Shown in pieces: positions 45,337 to 53,135 of a stretch of 57,301 nt of DNA. How positions within the stretch are numbered: position 1 is the first letter of the stretch; the number at the start of each line of letters is the position of its first letter. Source of the stretch: an uncultured Clostridia bacterium. GTDB taxonomy: Bacteria > Bacillota > Clostridia > Christensenellales > Borkfalkiaceae. The stretch covers positions 1-57,301 of the forward strand of contig CALVLT010000011.1 in the NCBI GenBank assembly GCA_944340905.1, written 5' to 3'. The notes under the pieces were generated by a model. The model saw nothing but the letters and a program-made list of their open reading frames with translations. It ran no database searches and was not told where the DNA came from. A program made the translations under genes and the position numbers.

Positions 45337-46728
45337 CTACAGCAGCCCCTCGTTGACGGGGCAGGCGGGAATGGTCGCGAACCCCTTGGCGAGGTCGGCG
45401 TCCGTGGGGATGGTGTCCGTCATCGCAGCGTCGTTGTACTGCTTGTAGGCGGCGAGGTCGAAGTACCCCGTGCCCGTCAGTCCGAACAGGATGACCTTCT
45501 TTTTGCCCGTCTGTTTGCAGGCGAGCGCCTCGTCCACGGCGGCGCGGATGGCGTGCGCCGATTCGGGCGCGGGCAGGATGCCCTCGCACCTGGCGAACAT
45601 GACCGCCGCATCGAACACCTTGGTCTGCTCAACGCTGACCGCGCGCAGGTACCCGTCGTGGTAGAGCTGGGAGACGACGGGGCTCATGCCGTGATAGCGA
45701 AGTCCCCCCGCGTGGTTGGGCGATGGCATGAACCCGCAGCCCAGCGTGTACATCTTGGCGAGCGGCGTGATCTGCGCAGAATCGCAGAAGTCGTACACGA
45801 ATTTGCCGCGCGTGAGCGAGGGACAGCTGGCAGGCTCCACCCCGATGAAGTCGATGTCGTTCTTACCGTCCAGCTTATCGCCCATAAAGGGCGCGATCAG
45901 CCCGCCGAAGTTGGAACCGCCGCCCGCGCAGCCGATGATGGTATCGGGCACGACACCGTACTTGTCGAGCGCCGCCTTGCTCTCCAGCCCGATGACGGAC
46001 TGGTGCAGCAGCACGTGGTCGAGCACGGAACCCAGCACATAACGGCAGGAATCGGACGTGACCGCCTTTTCCACCGCCTCCGAGATGGCGCAGCCCAGGG
46101 AGCCGCCCGTTCCCGGGAACTCCTGCAAGATCTTTCTGCCCGCCTGCGTGGTGTCCGAGGGCGAAGGAATGACGTTGGCTCCGTAGGTGCGGATGACCTC
46201 TTTGCGGTAGGGCTTCTGTTCGGCGGACACCTTCACCATGTAGACATCGAGGTGCAGCCCGTAAAACGTTGCCGCCATGGCGAGCGCCGTGCCCCACTGC
46301 CCCGCGCCCGTCTCCGTCGTGATGGACTTCAGACCCTGCTTTTTCGCATAGTACGCCTGCGCCGCCGCGGAATTGAGCTTGTGCGAGCCGGACGTGTTGT
46401 TCCCCTCGAACTTGTAATAAATTTCGGCAGGGGTATCCAGCATCTGCTCGAGGTAATAGGCGCGCACCAACGGGGACGGACGGAACATGCGGTAAAAATC
46501 GAGGATGCCCTGCGGAATGGCGATGCGCTCATCTGTTTCGTTCAGCTCCTGGTCGATGCATTCGTCGCAGAACACGGGCGAAAGGTCCGCCTTGGAGCAG
46601 GGCTGCTGCGTGGCGGGATTGACAAAGGGCGGGTGCTGCACCTTCATGTGCGGCTTGACGTTGTACCACGCCTTGGGCATCTCCTCTTCCGACAGGTAAA
46701 TTTTGTACGGGATATTCTTCTTGTTCAT
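45337..46728 (-). CDS. trpB2: TrpB2-type tryptophan synthase beta subunit
   Basis: The 463-residue PLP enzyme belongs to the long TrpB2 branch. It has PSPLVRAYYLEQ, the PLP-lysine motif GSHKLNSA, ETGAGQWGTALAMA, the phosphate-binding CAGGGSNFGG, and a GLTGTGYFDL end segment. TrpB2 enzymes condense indole with serine to make tryptophan and often act without TrpA. No trpA or other trp gene is in the window, so indole salvage is plausible. The start codon follows GGAAGGAC. Upstream lies a T-box leader with a UGG specifier, which ties expression to uncharged tRNA-Trp. The T-box matches the assigned product, which strengthens both calls. Confidence 0.92.
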   Translation of the reverse strand: MNKKNIPYKIYLSEEEMPKAWYNVKPHMKVQHPPFVNPATQQPCSKADLSPVFCDECIDQELNETDERIAIPQGILDFYRMFRPSPLVRAYYLEQMLDTPAEIYYKFEGNNTSGSHKLNSAAAQAYYAKKQGLKSITTETGAGQWGTALAMAATFYGLHLDVYMVKVSAEQKPYRKEVIRTYGANVIPSPSDTTQAGRKILQEFPGTGGSLGCAISEAVEKAVTSDSCRYVLGSVLDHVLLHQSVIGLESKAALDKYGVVPDTIIGCAGGGSNFGGLIAPFMGDKLDGKNDIDFIGVEPASCPSLTRGKFVYDFCDSAQITPLAKMYTLGCGFMPSPNHAGGLRYHGMSPVVSQLYHDGYLRAVSVEQTKVFDAAVMFARCEGILPAPESAHAIRAAVDEALACKQTGKKKVILFGLTGTGYFDLAAYKQYNDAAMTDTIPTDADLAKGFATIPACPVNEGLL

Positions 46729-46802
46729 GGTCCTTCCTCCTTTTTATTTTCCACCGCCCGGAACGGGCAGACGGTTTCATACCGAGGGTGTGCAGCCGGA
46801 AT

Positions 46803-47051
46803 AAAAAACACGGAGCAAACCCCTTATGGGACGAATTGCTCCGTGTTGCCACCCAATTTCACAGCAAAGTCTGCTGCCTCAAACGAGCACCATCATGCTC
46901 TCTTTCTGTAACGGGAAAGCCCCGTCGGACGCTACTTGATTCACGCCCGCCCTCCGTGATCCATTCACGCGCCGCGGACTGCTCCCATTCCACCGTCGGG
47001 GGCTCTCTGGAAATCCGTGTTCCGCACGCTACTCCTTCACATCTGCGGTTT
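46803..47051 (-). promoter_or_regulatory. T-box riboswitch, tryptophan specific
   Basis: On the minus strand the leader has the conserved T-box GGGTGGCAACACGG (within 46841-46857). It is followed by a terminator stem (arms 46836-46846 and 46808-46818) and a run of T. Part of the terminator's 5' arm is shared with the T-box sequence, as needed for antiterminator switching. In Stem I the specifier context GTGAATGGATCAC places UGG (Trp) at 46961-46963. Uncharged tRNA-Trp should stabilise the antiterminator and switch on trpB2. The whole gap 46729-47272 is occupied by this leader, its promoter and the divergent EamA promoter. Confidence 0.9.
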
Positions 47052-47057
47052 TGCGCC

Positions 47058-47086
47058 ATTATACGAAATTTTTCTCCGCCTGTCAA
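47058..47086 (-). promoter_or_regulatory. Consensus promoter of the T-box/trpB2 unit
   Basis: Minus-strand TTGACA (47081-47086), 17 nt and TATAAT (47058-47063), both perfect. Confidence 0.85.
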
Positions 47087-47236
47087 CCGAACGGGCGAAT
47101 TTCATTCATGCAAATTTACGATTGCCGCAATCGGGCGCTACTGCCACAGCACAAAGGAATCGACAATAAAGCGCCCTTTGCCGCGCAGAACATCGCAAAA
47201 AATTTCATGCGCGGACGCGCGGCGCTCCGTGCGCCG

Positions 47237-47265
47237 TTGACTTTTCCCGAAAAAAGACATATACT
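47237..47265 (+). promoter_or_regulatory. Promoter of the DMT transporter, leaderless type
   Basis: TTGACT (47237-47242), 17 nt and TATACT (47260-47265), seven nt before ATG 47273. Confidence 0.65.
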
Positions 47266-47272
47266 GGTAGAT

Positions 47273-48202
47273 ATGAAGGCGAAAAAGGGACTGGGCATCC
47301 TGTTCATCCTCGGCGCGGCCCTCTGTTTTGCGCTGATGAATCTGTTCGTCAGCCTTGCGGGCGACCTGCCGCTCATGCAGAAGGTGTTCTTCCGCAACGG
47401 CCTGACCGTCGTGGTGGTGTTCGTCATCCTCTGTTTTCAGAAGGAGCACTTCCGCATCCGCAGCAGGGCGTGCATCCCGTGGCACCTGTTGCGCTCGGGC
47501 ATCGGGCTGCTGGGCGTCGTGCTCAACTTTTACGCGATCGACCACATCGGCAGCATCTCGGACGCCTCCATCCTCAACAAGCTCTCCCCCTTCTTCGCCA
47601 TCCTCTTTTCAGTGTTTTTGCTCAAAGAAAAGCCCGCCATTCCCGAGCTGATCTTCGTGCTGCTCGCCTTTGCGGGCGCCGCGTGCGTAGTGAACCCGCG
47701 CTTTGACATGCGCCTCGTGCCCGCCCTCGCGGGTGTTGCGGGCGGCGCGTGTGCAGGATTGGCATATACGTGTGTGAGAATTCTGGGCAACCGCGGGGAG
47801 CGCGGCATTATGACGGTGTTCTTCTTCGCCGTCTTCTCCACCGTGGTGTCGCTGCCGCTGATGCTCGCGTTCTGGCAGCCGATGACGCCCATGCAACTCG
47901 TATGGCTGCTGCTTGCGGGCGCCGCAGCGACGGGCGGACAGTTCTGCATCACGGCGGCGTACCGCCTTGCCCCCGCAAAAGAGATCGCCGTATTCGACTA
48001 CATGCAGGTGTTCTTTGCCGCCATCCTCGGCTTTCTCTTCCTCGACCAGATCCCCGAGGTGCTGAGCTTTATCGGCTATGCCGTCATCATATGTGCGGCG
48101 ATCGGGCAGTGGGCATACCACCTTGTCCGCGCCCGCCGCGCACGCGGTCCCGCGACGCCCGAACGCGCCGACCCGCCGCCCGACCCCGCCAGACGCGAAT
48201 GA
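47273..48202 (+). CDS. EamA/DMT-family transporter
   Basis: The ~309-residue inner-membrane protein has ten hydrophobic segments in two EamA repeats (first repeat from ILFILGAALCFALMNLFVS, with VFFRN and ISDASILNKLSPFFA; second near GLAYTCVRIL and EIAVFDYMQVFFAAI). The DMT superfamily exports or imports amino acids, nucleotides and other metabolites; substrate is unknown. The position divergent from the tryptophan-controlled trpB2 gene is suggestive only. The start is ATG 47273, seven nt after the -10 box with no ribosome binding site. The open frame further upstream lies in the promoter and the trpB2 leader region and is excluded. Confidence 0.85.
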   Translation: MKAKKGLGILFILGAALCFALMNLFVSLAGDLPLMQKVFFRNGLTVVVVFVILCFQKEHFRIRSRACIPWHLLRSGIGLLGVVLNFYAIDHIGSISDASILNKLSPFFAILFSVFLLKEKPAIPELIFVLLAFAGAACVVNPRFDMRLVPALAGVAGGACAGLAYTCVRILGNRGERGIMTVFFFAVFSTVVSLPLMLAFWQPMTPMQLVWLLLAGAAATGGQFCITAAYRLAPAKEIAVFDYMQVFFAAILGFLFLDQIPEVLSFIGYAVIICAAIGQWAYHLVRARRARGPATPERADPPPDPARRE

Positions 48203-48209
48203 CAAAACA

Positions 48210-48246
48210 GCGCCGCGCCCCGCTCAAGATGAGCGGGGCGCGGCGC
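48210..48246. terminator. Strong GC-rich terminator hairpin
   Basis: A perfect 16-bp stem with a 5-nt loop is followed on the minus strand by GTTTTGTC. It lies between the EamA stop (48202) and the convergent yfcE stop (48260) and may serve mainly the leftward operon. Confidence 0.8.
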
Positions 48247-48259
48247 ATAATCGGGATTT

Positions 48260-48727
48260 TCAGCGGATGGGCACGATGGCGGGCGTGACAATATCCCCGT
48301 GCACGACCAGATAGCAGTAGGAGGGCGAGGCATAGTCCCCCACAGAACCGGGATTGACGAGCAGCACACCGTTCAACTGCGTGATGTCCGCACGGTGGGT
48401 GTGCCCGTAGAGCGCCACGCTGCAATCCAGCTCCTTCGCGCGGGCGGCAAGGCGGGCAAGCGTGCTCTTGACGCCGTACTTGTGCCCGTGGCAGCAGAAG
48501 ATGCGCACGTTCTCCGCCTCGATGACAATCTCCTCCAGTCCGTAGGAAAAATCGCAGTTGCCCTTCATAACATACGTCTTGTCGGGATCGTCGCGGAAAA
48601 AGTCGCGCATGTCGGACGAGCCGTCGCCCAGGTGCACCACATAGTCGTTCTCCGCAAAGAGGGGCAGCAGCTTTTCTACGTTCTTTTTTCTGCCGTGAGA
48701 GTCCGACAAAACAACAAACGTCTTCAT
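48260..48727 (-). CDS. YfcE/MJ0936-family metallophosphoesterase
   Basis: The 155-residue calcineurin-like phosphodiesterase has the metal-binding set in order: LSDSHG near residue 7, HLGDG, VKGNCD, CCHGHKYG and YGHTHRAD. Family members hydrolyse phosphodiester bonds with Mn or Ni; the natural substrate is unclear. Its ATG overlaps the rdgB stop (ATGA), so it is the last cistron of the adenine deaminase - GNAT - rdgB - yfcE operon. The same rdgB-yfcE pairing is common in Firmicutes. Confidence 0.9.
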   Translation of the reverse strand: MKTFVVLSDSHGRKKNVEKLLPLFAENDYVVHLGDGSSDMRDFFRDDPDKTYVMKGNCDFSYGLEEIVIEAENVRIFCCHGHKYGVKSTLARLAARAKELDCSVALYGHTHRADITQLNGVLLVNPGSVGDYASPSYCYLVVHGDIVTPAIVPIR

Positions 48728-49284
48728 AATTTCTGCTCCAGAGCGGCGAGCGCGCGGGCACGGTGGGACACGGAATTTTTCTGTGCGTCCGTCGCCTCGC
48801 CAAAGGATTTTTTCAGGTCATAGCTGTAAAAGAGACTGTCGTAGCCGAACCCATTGCCGCCGCGCTCGGAGGGCAAGATCTCCCCCTCCGTGCGCCCTTC
48901 GGCGCTCACTTCCCGCCCGTCGGGAAAGACGAGCGCAACGGCGCAGGCGAAGTGCGCGCGCCTGTCGGCGACGCCATACAGATTGTGCAGCAATAGCGCG
49001 CGGTTGGCGGCATCGTCCCCGCCCGAATAGCGGGCGCTGTAGACGCCGGGCGCGCCGCCCAGCGCGTCCACCGCAATGCCGCTGTCGTCCGCAAGCGCGG
49101 CAAGCCCCGTAGCTTTGCACACCGCGCGCGCCTTGATCAGGGCGTTTTCAAGAAAAGTTTCACCCGTCTCCTCCACCTCGCCCGAAAAGCCCGCCTCCCG
49201 TTCAGAGACGATCTCCCAGTCGGGAAAGATCTCCCGAAATTCTTTGAGTTTATGCTCGTTCGATGTTGCCGCAACCACCTTCAT
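48724..49284 (-). CDS. rdgB: dITP/XTP pyrophosphatase
   Basis: The 186-residue HAM1/RdgB-family enzyme starts with the nucleotide-binding motif ATSNEHKLKEF. It continues with EETGETFLENALIKA, ALADDSGIAVDALGGAPG and GGNGFGYDSLF, all typical of the family. It removes non-canonical purine nucleotides (dITP, XTP) from the pool. ATG 49284 follows AAAAGGAG; the longer open frame upstream overlaps the GNAT gene and is not used. The neighbouring adenine deaminase makes hypoxanthine, so a house-cleaning role next to purine salvage fits well. Confidence 0.93.
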   Translation of the reverse strand: MKVVAATSNEHKLKEFREIFPDWEIVSEREAGFSGEVEETGETFLENALIKARAVCKATGLAALADDSGIAVDALGGAPGVYSARYSGGDDAANRALLLHNLYGVADRRAHFACAVALVFPDGREVSAEGRTEGEILPSERGGNGFGYDSLFYSYDLKKSFGEATDAQKNSVSHRARALAALEQKL

Positions 49285-49285
49285 A

Positions 49286-49783
49286 TCAAAGCTCCTTTTC
49301 ATACGCAACGCGCCGCTCGCCCGTGGCGATGACGACGCTGCCGCACAACACAAATCCGTTTTTTTCGAGCGCCGCACGCATGGGAATGTTCCCCTCGTGC
49401 GTATCGATGCGCACCGACCCCGCCCCCTGCTCCCGCGCCCGGGCGCACGCCGCCCCGAAAATGCACGTCGCCACCCCGCGGCGGCGGAAGGCGGGCGCGG
49501 CGGCAACGCGGTGCAGCGCAAGGTAGGCGCCGTCGTGCAGCCAATGCCCCTCGATGCGCTCGTAGACGGCCTCATGCGGCACGAGCACGAAGGTGCCCGC
49601 AACAACATCGCCGTCGCGCACGACGTACAGCTCGCCCCGCGCAAAGTGCGCCAGCGTCTCCTGCTGCGTGGGCGGAAAGTTCTGCCACTGATCCAGCCCC
49701 TGCGCCTTCAGATATGCGCGCGCGTCGCCCAAAATGCGCTCCACGGCGGGAAGGTCGTCCGCCTTTGCGCGCTCCGCCCTCAT
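49286..49783 (-). CDS. GNAT-family N-acetyltransferase
   Basis: The 165-residue protein shows the GNAT acetyl-CoA-binding core: LHRVAAAPAFRRRGVATCIF (motif A with R-R-x-G-x-A), then the C-terminal GNIPMRAALEKNGF segment. The acceptor substrate is unknown. Its ATG overlaps the stop of the adenine deaminase gene (ATGA), and rdgB begins 2 nt after its end, so it is a middle cistron of a tight operon. Confidence 0.88.
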   Translation of the reverse strand: MRAERAKADDLPAVERILGDARAYLKAQGLDQWQNFPPTQQETLAHFARGELYVVRDGDVVAGTFVLVPHEAVYERIEGHWLHDGAYLALHRVAAAPAFRRRGVATCIFGAACARAREQGAGSVRIDTHEGNIPMRAALEKNGFVLCGSVVIATGERRVAYEKEL

Positions 49784-51525
49784 TCTTCCGCCTCGAGGGA
49801 GACGGGCGCGAACGCATCCACGTCGAACAGTCCCCTGTCCGTGAGTTTGAGATGGGGAATGACGGGCAGCGCCAGAAAGGCGAGCGTCATGAAGGGATCG
49901 TACCCCTCCTTCACCCCCATGCCGCGCGCGAGAGCACAGATGTACGCCGTGCGGGCCGCCACCTCCCGTGCGGGCGCGCTGCTCATCAGCCCCGCCACGT
50001 CGAGCGGGAACACCTCCTCGCCGCGTCCGGACACGAGCGCCATGCCGCCGCCCGCCTCCCTGAGCAGCTCCACGACGCGCGCCATCGCCGCATTGTCGTC
50101 CCCGAGTACGACCAGATTGTGGCTGTCGTGCGCGACGGAGATGCCCAGCGCGCCGCCGTGAAAGCCGTAATCTTTGACGAGCGCAAGCCCGATGTTTCCG
50201 CTTGCGAAGTGGCGCTCGACGACGGCAAGCTTGCACAGCCCGTCCTCCGGAACGACGTCCCCGCCGCGGCTCCTGACGGGAACGATCACCTGTTCGGTGA
50301 CAAGCTCGTTGGGCAGAACGTACATCGCCCGCGCCCTGTTCCCCTTCAGGCGCATGCGAAAGCTGTCCGCCGTGACGGCGCCCGCATGCACGGTATCGCG
50401 CACGGCGGCAGGCAGATAGGGCTGCGCCGAAAAGCACGCCTCCCCCTCCTTCGCCACGAGCGTCCCGCGCTTGAACACGGCGCGCACGCGGAAGTGCGTG
50501 ACGTCATCCGCCGCCACCATGTCCGCGACATACCCGGGCGCGATCGCGCCATAGCCGCGCAGTCCGTAGCACTGCGCAACATTGAGCGTGGCGGCGCGCA
50601 CCGCCCAAAGCGGGGGAACACCCAGCGCCACAAGGCGGGCGAGCGCATCGTCGATATGCCCGCGCTCCATCAGGTCGGGCGCGTGCTTGTCGTCCGAACA
50701 GAGCAGGAACCGCGCAGAATTTTCCGCCGTCATGAGGGGGGCGCAGACCGCCAGATTGTTGGCGGAAGAGCCGCAGCGGATCTGCACGTACATGCCGCGC
50801 GCGATCTTCTCGCGCACCTCCTGCGAAGAGAGGCTCTCGTGGTCGGTGGCGATGCCCGCGCACAGATAGGCATTGAGCGCATCGCCCGTGACGCCGGGCG
50901 CGTGCCCGTCCGCGATCTTGCCGCAGGCGAGCGCCGCCTCCAATTTTCTGAGCGTCTCACCGTCCCCCGCGATGACGCCCGGGTAGTTCATCATCTCGCC
51001 CAGTCCGAAGAACAGGGGTCTTTCCAGCTCCTCGGCGGTGGCGCGCGCATCGAGGACGGCGCCGCTCGTTTCAAAGGGCGTTGCGGGCACGCAGGAGGGC
51101 AGTTGCAGCCACACGTCCAGCGGTCGGGTATTTCCCGCGCGCAGGCGGGAGAACGCCTCGGCAACGTATTCCGCCCCCTCCACGCCGCACACGTTGACCA
51201 GCTCGTGCGGATCGGCGACGATGCCGCTCGTGCCGTGGGGCACGGCGAGGCTGGCAAATTCTTCGGGCGTGAGCATGGTGCTCTCCACGTGGATGTGCGC
51301 ATCGAGAAAGCCGGGCAGCAATACCGTTCCGGCGGCGTCGTATTCCTCTCTGGCGGAATAGCCCGTGCCGACGCCCACGATCACGCCGTCCCTGACGGCG
51401 ACGTCCGCGCGCTCCGTCTCCCCCGTAAATACATTGAACACGCTCCCGCCGCGGATGACGAGGTCGCATTCCGTGCGTTTCATGGCGCAGTCGATGCGCC
51501 CCTTGAGCTCGATTGACTGTTTCAT
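49780..51525 (-). CDS. ade: Adenine deaminase
   Basis: The ~581-residue amidohydrolase has the bacterial Ade signature: DLVIRGGSVFNVFTGE, PGFLDAHIHVESTM (metal His pair), SGIVADPHELVNVCG, GLGEMMNYPG, ADGHAPGV and LCSDDKH. It converts adenine to hypoxanthine and ammonia. ATG 51525 begins 7 nt after the -10 box, so the message looks leaderless. An ATG at 51483, after AAGGGGC, is a possible second start. It leads the operon with a GNAT protein, RdgB and YfcE. Confidence 0.93.
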   Translation of the reverse strand: MKQSIELKGRIDCAMKRTECDLVIRGGSVFNVFTGETERADVAVRDGVIVGVGTGYSAREEYDAAGTVLLPGFLDAHIHVESTMLTPEEFASLAVPHGTSGIVADPHELVNVCGVEGAEYVAEAFSRLRAGNTRPLDVWLQLPSCVPATPFETSGAVLDARATAEELERPLFFGLGEMMNYPGVIAGDGETLRKLEAALACGKIADGHAPGVTGDALNAYLCAGIATDHESLSSQEVREKIARGMYVQIRCGSSANNLAVCAPLMTAENSARFLLCSDDKHAPDLMERGHIDDALARLVALGVPPLWAVRAATLNVAQCYGLRGYGAIAPGYVADMVAADDVTHFRVRAVFKRGTLVAKEGEACFSAQPYLPAAVRDTVHAGAVTADSFRMRLKGNRARAMYVLPNELVTEQVIVPVRSRGGDVVPEDGLCKLAVVERHFASGNIGLALVKDYGFHGGALGISVAHDSHNLVVLGDDNAAMARVVELLREAGGGMALVSGRGEEVFPLDVAGLMSSAPAREVAARTAYICALARGMGVKEGYDPFMTLAFLALPVIPHLKLTDRGLFDVDAFAPVSLEAEE

Positions 51526-51532
51526 ACTACAA

Positions 51533-51561
51533 ATTATAGCAAAAAGCGGCATGCAATGCAA
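51533..51561 (-). promoter_or_regulatory. Promoter of the adenine deaminase operon, leaderless type
   Basis: Minus-strand TTGCAT (51556-51561), 17 nt and TATAAT (51533-51538), with ATG 51525 seven nt downstream. The AT-rich gap 51562-51805 shows only a short hairpin (ATTTAGA/TCTAAAT at 51785-51804). Confidence 0.65.
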
Positions 51562-51805
51562 GCCGCTGAAGAATATTTTTTCGGGCATCTTCCGTCGCCC
51601 TTTCATGGCTGACGCCGACAGACCGAAACATCATTATTTCGATTATTATCTAAATAAAAGCATTCACGTCGATAAAACGCAAAATAATCCACCATTATTT
51701 CATGGAAAAATGCCTGAAAACAAACGATTCGGCGCTTTTTCGGCACATTGGGGCACGGACAGGGAATTGTACAGCCATTTCTTTATTTAGATATTTTTCT
51801 AAATA

Positions 51806-52330
51806 CTATCCTTGTTCCCCTCTGCGCACGCAATAGACCAGGTGCGGCATCTCCATTCCGTAGTAATGTTTGACAAGCGTTCCGACCACGCGCATGCCGC
51901 AGCGCACGGCGACGCGGCGGGAGGGCAGATTGTTCTCGCGGATGATGGAATACACTTCCTCCAGTCCCAGCCTGTCAAAGGCGTAGTCCCTGCAGGCCGC
52001 CGCAGCCTCCGCAGCAAAGCCGCAGTGCCAGTAGCGGCGGGCAAGCAGGTAGCCGATCTCGGGAACCTGTCTCTCGCCGAATTGCTGCATGGTCAGACCG
52101 CACTGGCCCAAAAAGACGCCGTCCTGCCTGCGGATGACTGCCCACAGCCCGAATCCGTCCCGCACATAGCGCTCCAGCTGGCGGGCGAGCCATTCGTCCA
52201 CTTCCCGATCGGAAAACGCATGTTCATATGCATACATGGCCTCGCGATCGCGCAGCGTCTCGCACAGCGCCGCCCTGTCGGAAAGGGTGAGCGTGCGCAG
52301 AACAAGGCGGGGCGTTTCCAGAACGTTCAT
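51806..52330 (-). CDS. GNAT-family N-acetyltransferase (RimJ/RimL type)
   Basis: The 174-residue protein starts ETPRLVLRTLTLSD, typical of RimJ/RimL-like ribosomal or small-molecule acetyltransferases. It continues through IGYLLARRYWHCGFAAEA (acetyl-CoA site) and IIRENNLPSRRVAVRCGM. GAGGTGTGAT precedes ATG 52330, which begins just after the stop of the pseudouridine synthase gene. The acceptor is unknown. Confidence 0.88.
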   Translation of the reverse strand: MNVLETPRLVLRTLTLSDRAALCETLRDREAMYAYEHAFSDREVDEWLARQLERYVRDGFGLWAVIRRQDGVFLGQCGLTMQQFGERQVPEIGYLLARRYWHCGFAAEAAAACRDYAFDRLGLEEVYSIIRENNLPSRRVAVRCGMRVVGTLVKHYYGMEMPHLVYCVRRGEQG

Positions 52331-52331
52331 A

Positions 52332-53135
52332 TCACACCTCATGCGCCGAACAAAAGGTCTTGTCCGCCAGATAGGAGAGCGCGCCGCCGCACACAAGGCG
52401 CAGCTGCTTTGCCACCAGCCGCTGGCGGGCGGCGTGGTGCGCGCGGTTGAAGGCGCCGTCGCCGTACTTGCCGTCCCCCACGACGGGATGGCCGAGATGG
52501 GCAAGGTGGGCGCGGATCTGGTGCGTCTTGCCCGTGTGGAGGGTGACGCGCACGAGCGCGCACTCTCCCCCTTCCAGCACCTCGTATTCGGTGACGATCT
52601 TCTCCCCCGCGGGCGCGTCCGAAATGCGCACGCGGGCGGAGGCGGCGTCCTTGACGAGGTAGGCCTCCCGCACGGCATGGGCGGGGTGCGGCGTCCCCTT
52701 CACGCGCGCAAGGTACACCTTTTCGGCGCGGCGCTCCTTAAAACAGGCGAGCAGTTCGCGCTCCGCCTCCCGCGTTCGGGCAAAGACGAGCAGCCCCGCC
52801 GTGTTGCGGTCGAGACGGTGAATGAAGTAGGTCTCCCCGCGCGCGGAAAGCGCAGCGTACACCGCCTCGGAATTCACCCCGCTCTCCTTGTCCGCGACGA
52901 CCACGTTCGCGTCCTCATACACGATGCGAAACGCCTGTTTGTTCTCCTGCGCGGGCGTCATGTAGTAGCGCACGACGTCCCCCTTTTTCAGCGGAACGTC
53001 CGCGGTGACGCGCACGCCGTTGACGCGCACGCCACGCTCCTTCAGAAGGGTGCGCAGGCAAAAGGACGCCTGCGCGCACGTGTTATCGGTGAACGCGGCG
53101 AGCGTGGTGTTTTCGGGGACGGTGAATTGTTTCAT
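52332..53135 (-). CDS. RluA-family 23S rRNA pseudouridine synthase
   Basis: The 267-residue enzyme has an N-terminal S4-like RNA-binding part (LRTLLKERGVRVNGVRV) and a catalytic domain with HRLDRNTAGLLVFA, where the Asp attacks uridine. RVTLHTGKTHQIRAHLAHLGHPVVGD completes the family fingerprint. It isomerises specific uridines in rRNA. The ATG at 53135 follows AAGGAAACGCC and lies inside the feoB gene, giving a 53-nt overlap. A later start would cut the S4 domain, so the overlap seems real. Which Rlu subgroup it belongs to is not clear. Confidence 0.9.
   Translation of the reverse strand: MKQFTVPENTTLAAFTDNTCAQASFCLRTLLKERGVRVNGVRVTADVPLKKGDVVRYYMTPAQENKQAFRIVYEDANVVVADKESGVNSEAVYAALSARGETYFIHRLDRNTAGLLVFARTREAERELLACFKERRAEKVYLARVKGTPHPAHAVREAYLVKDAASARVRISDAPAGEKIVTEYEVLEGGECALVRVTLHTGKTHQIRAHLAHLGHPVVGDGKYGDGAFNRAHHAARQRLVAKQLRLVCGGALSYLADKTFCSAHEV

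Noticed and set aside
46859-47086. 75-codon frame upstream of trpB2
   Set aside because: It runs through the T-box leader and starts inside the promoter -35 region, so it is not a gene.
49714-51516. 600-codon plus-strand open frame opposite adenine deaminase
   Set aside because: Shadow of the deaminase; composition is Arg/His-rich and there is no start signal.
51605-51790. Small 61-codon open frame in the AT-rich gap after the adenine deaminase promoter
   Set aside because: No ribosome binding site, no promoter facing it and no similarity that I recognise. It could be a small protein but the evidence is too thin to list.
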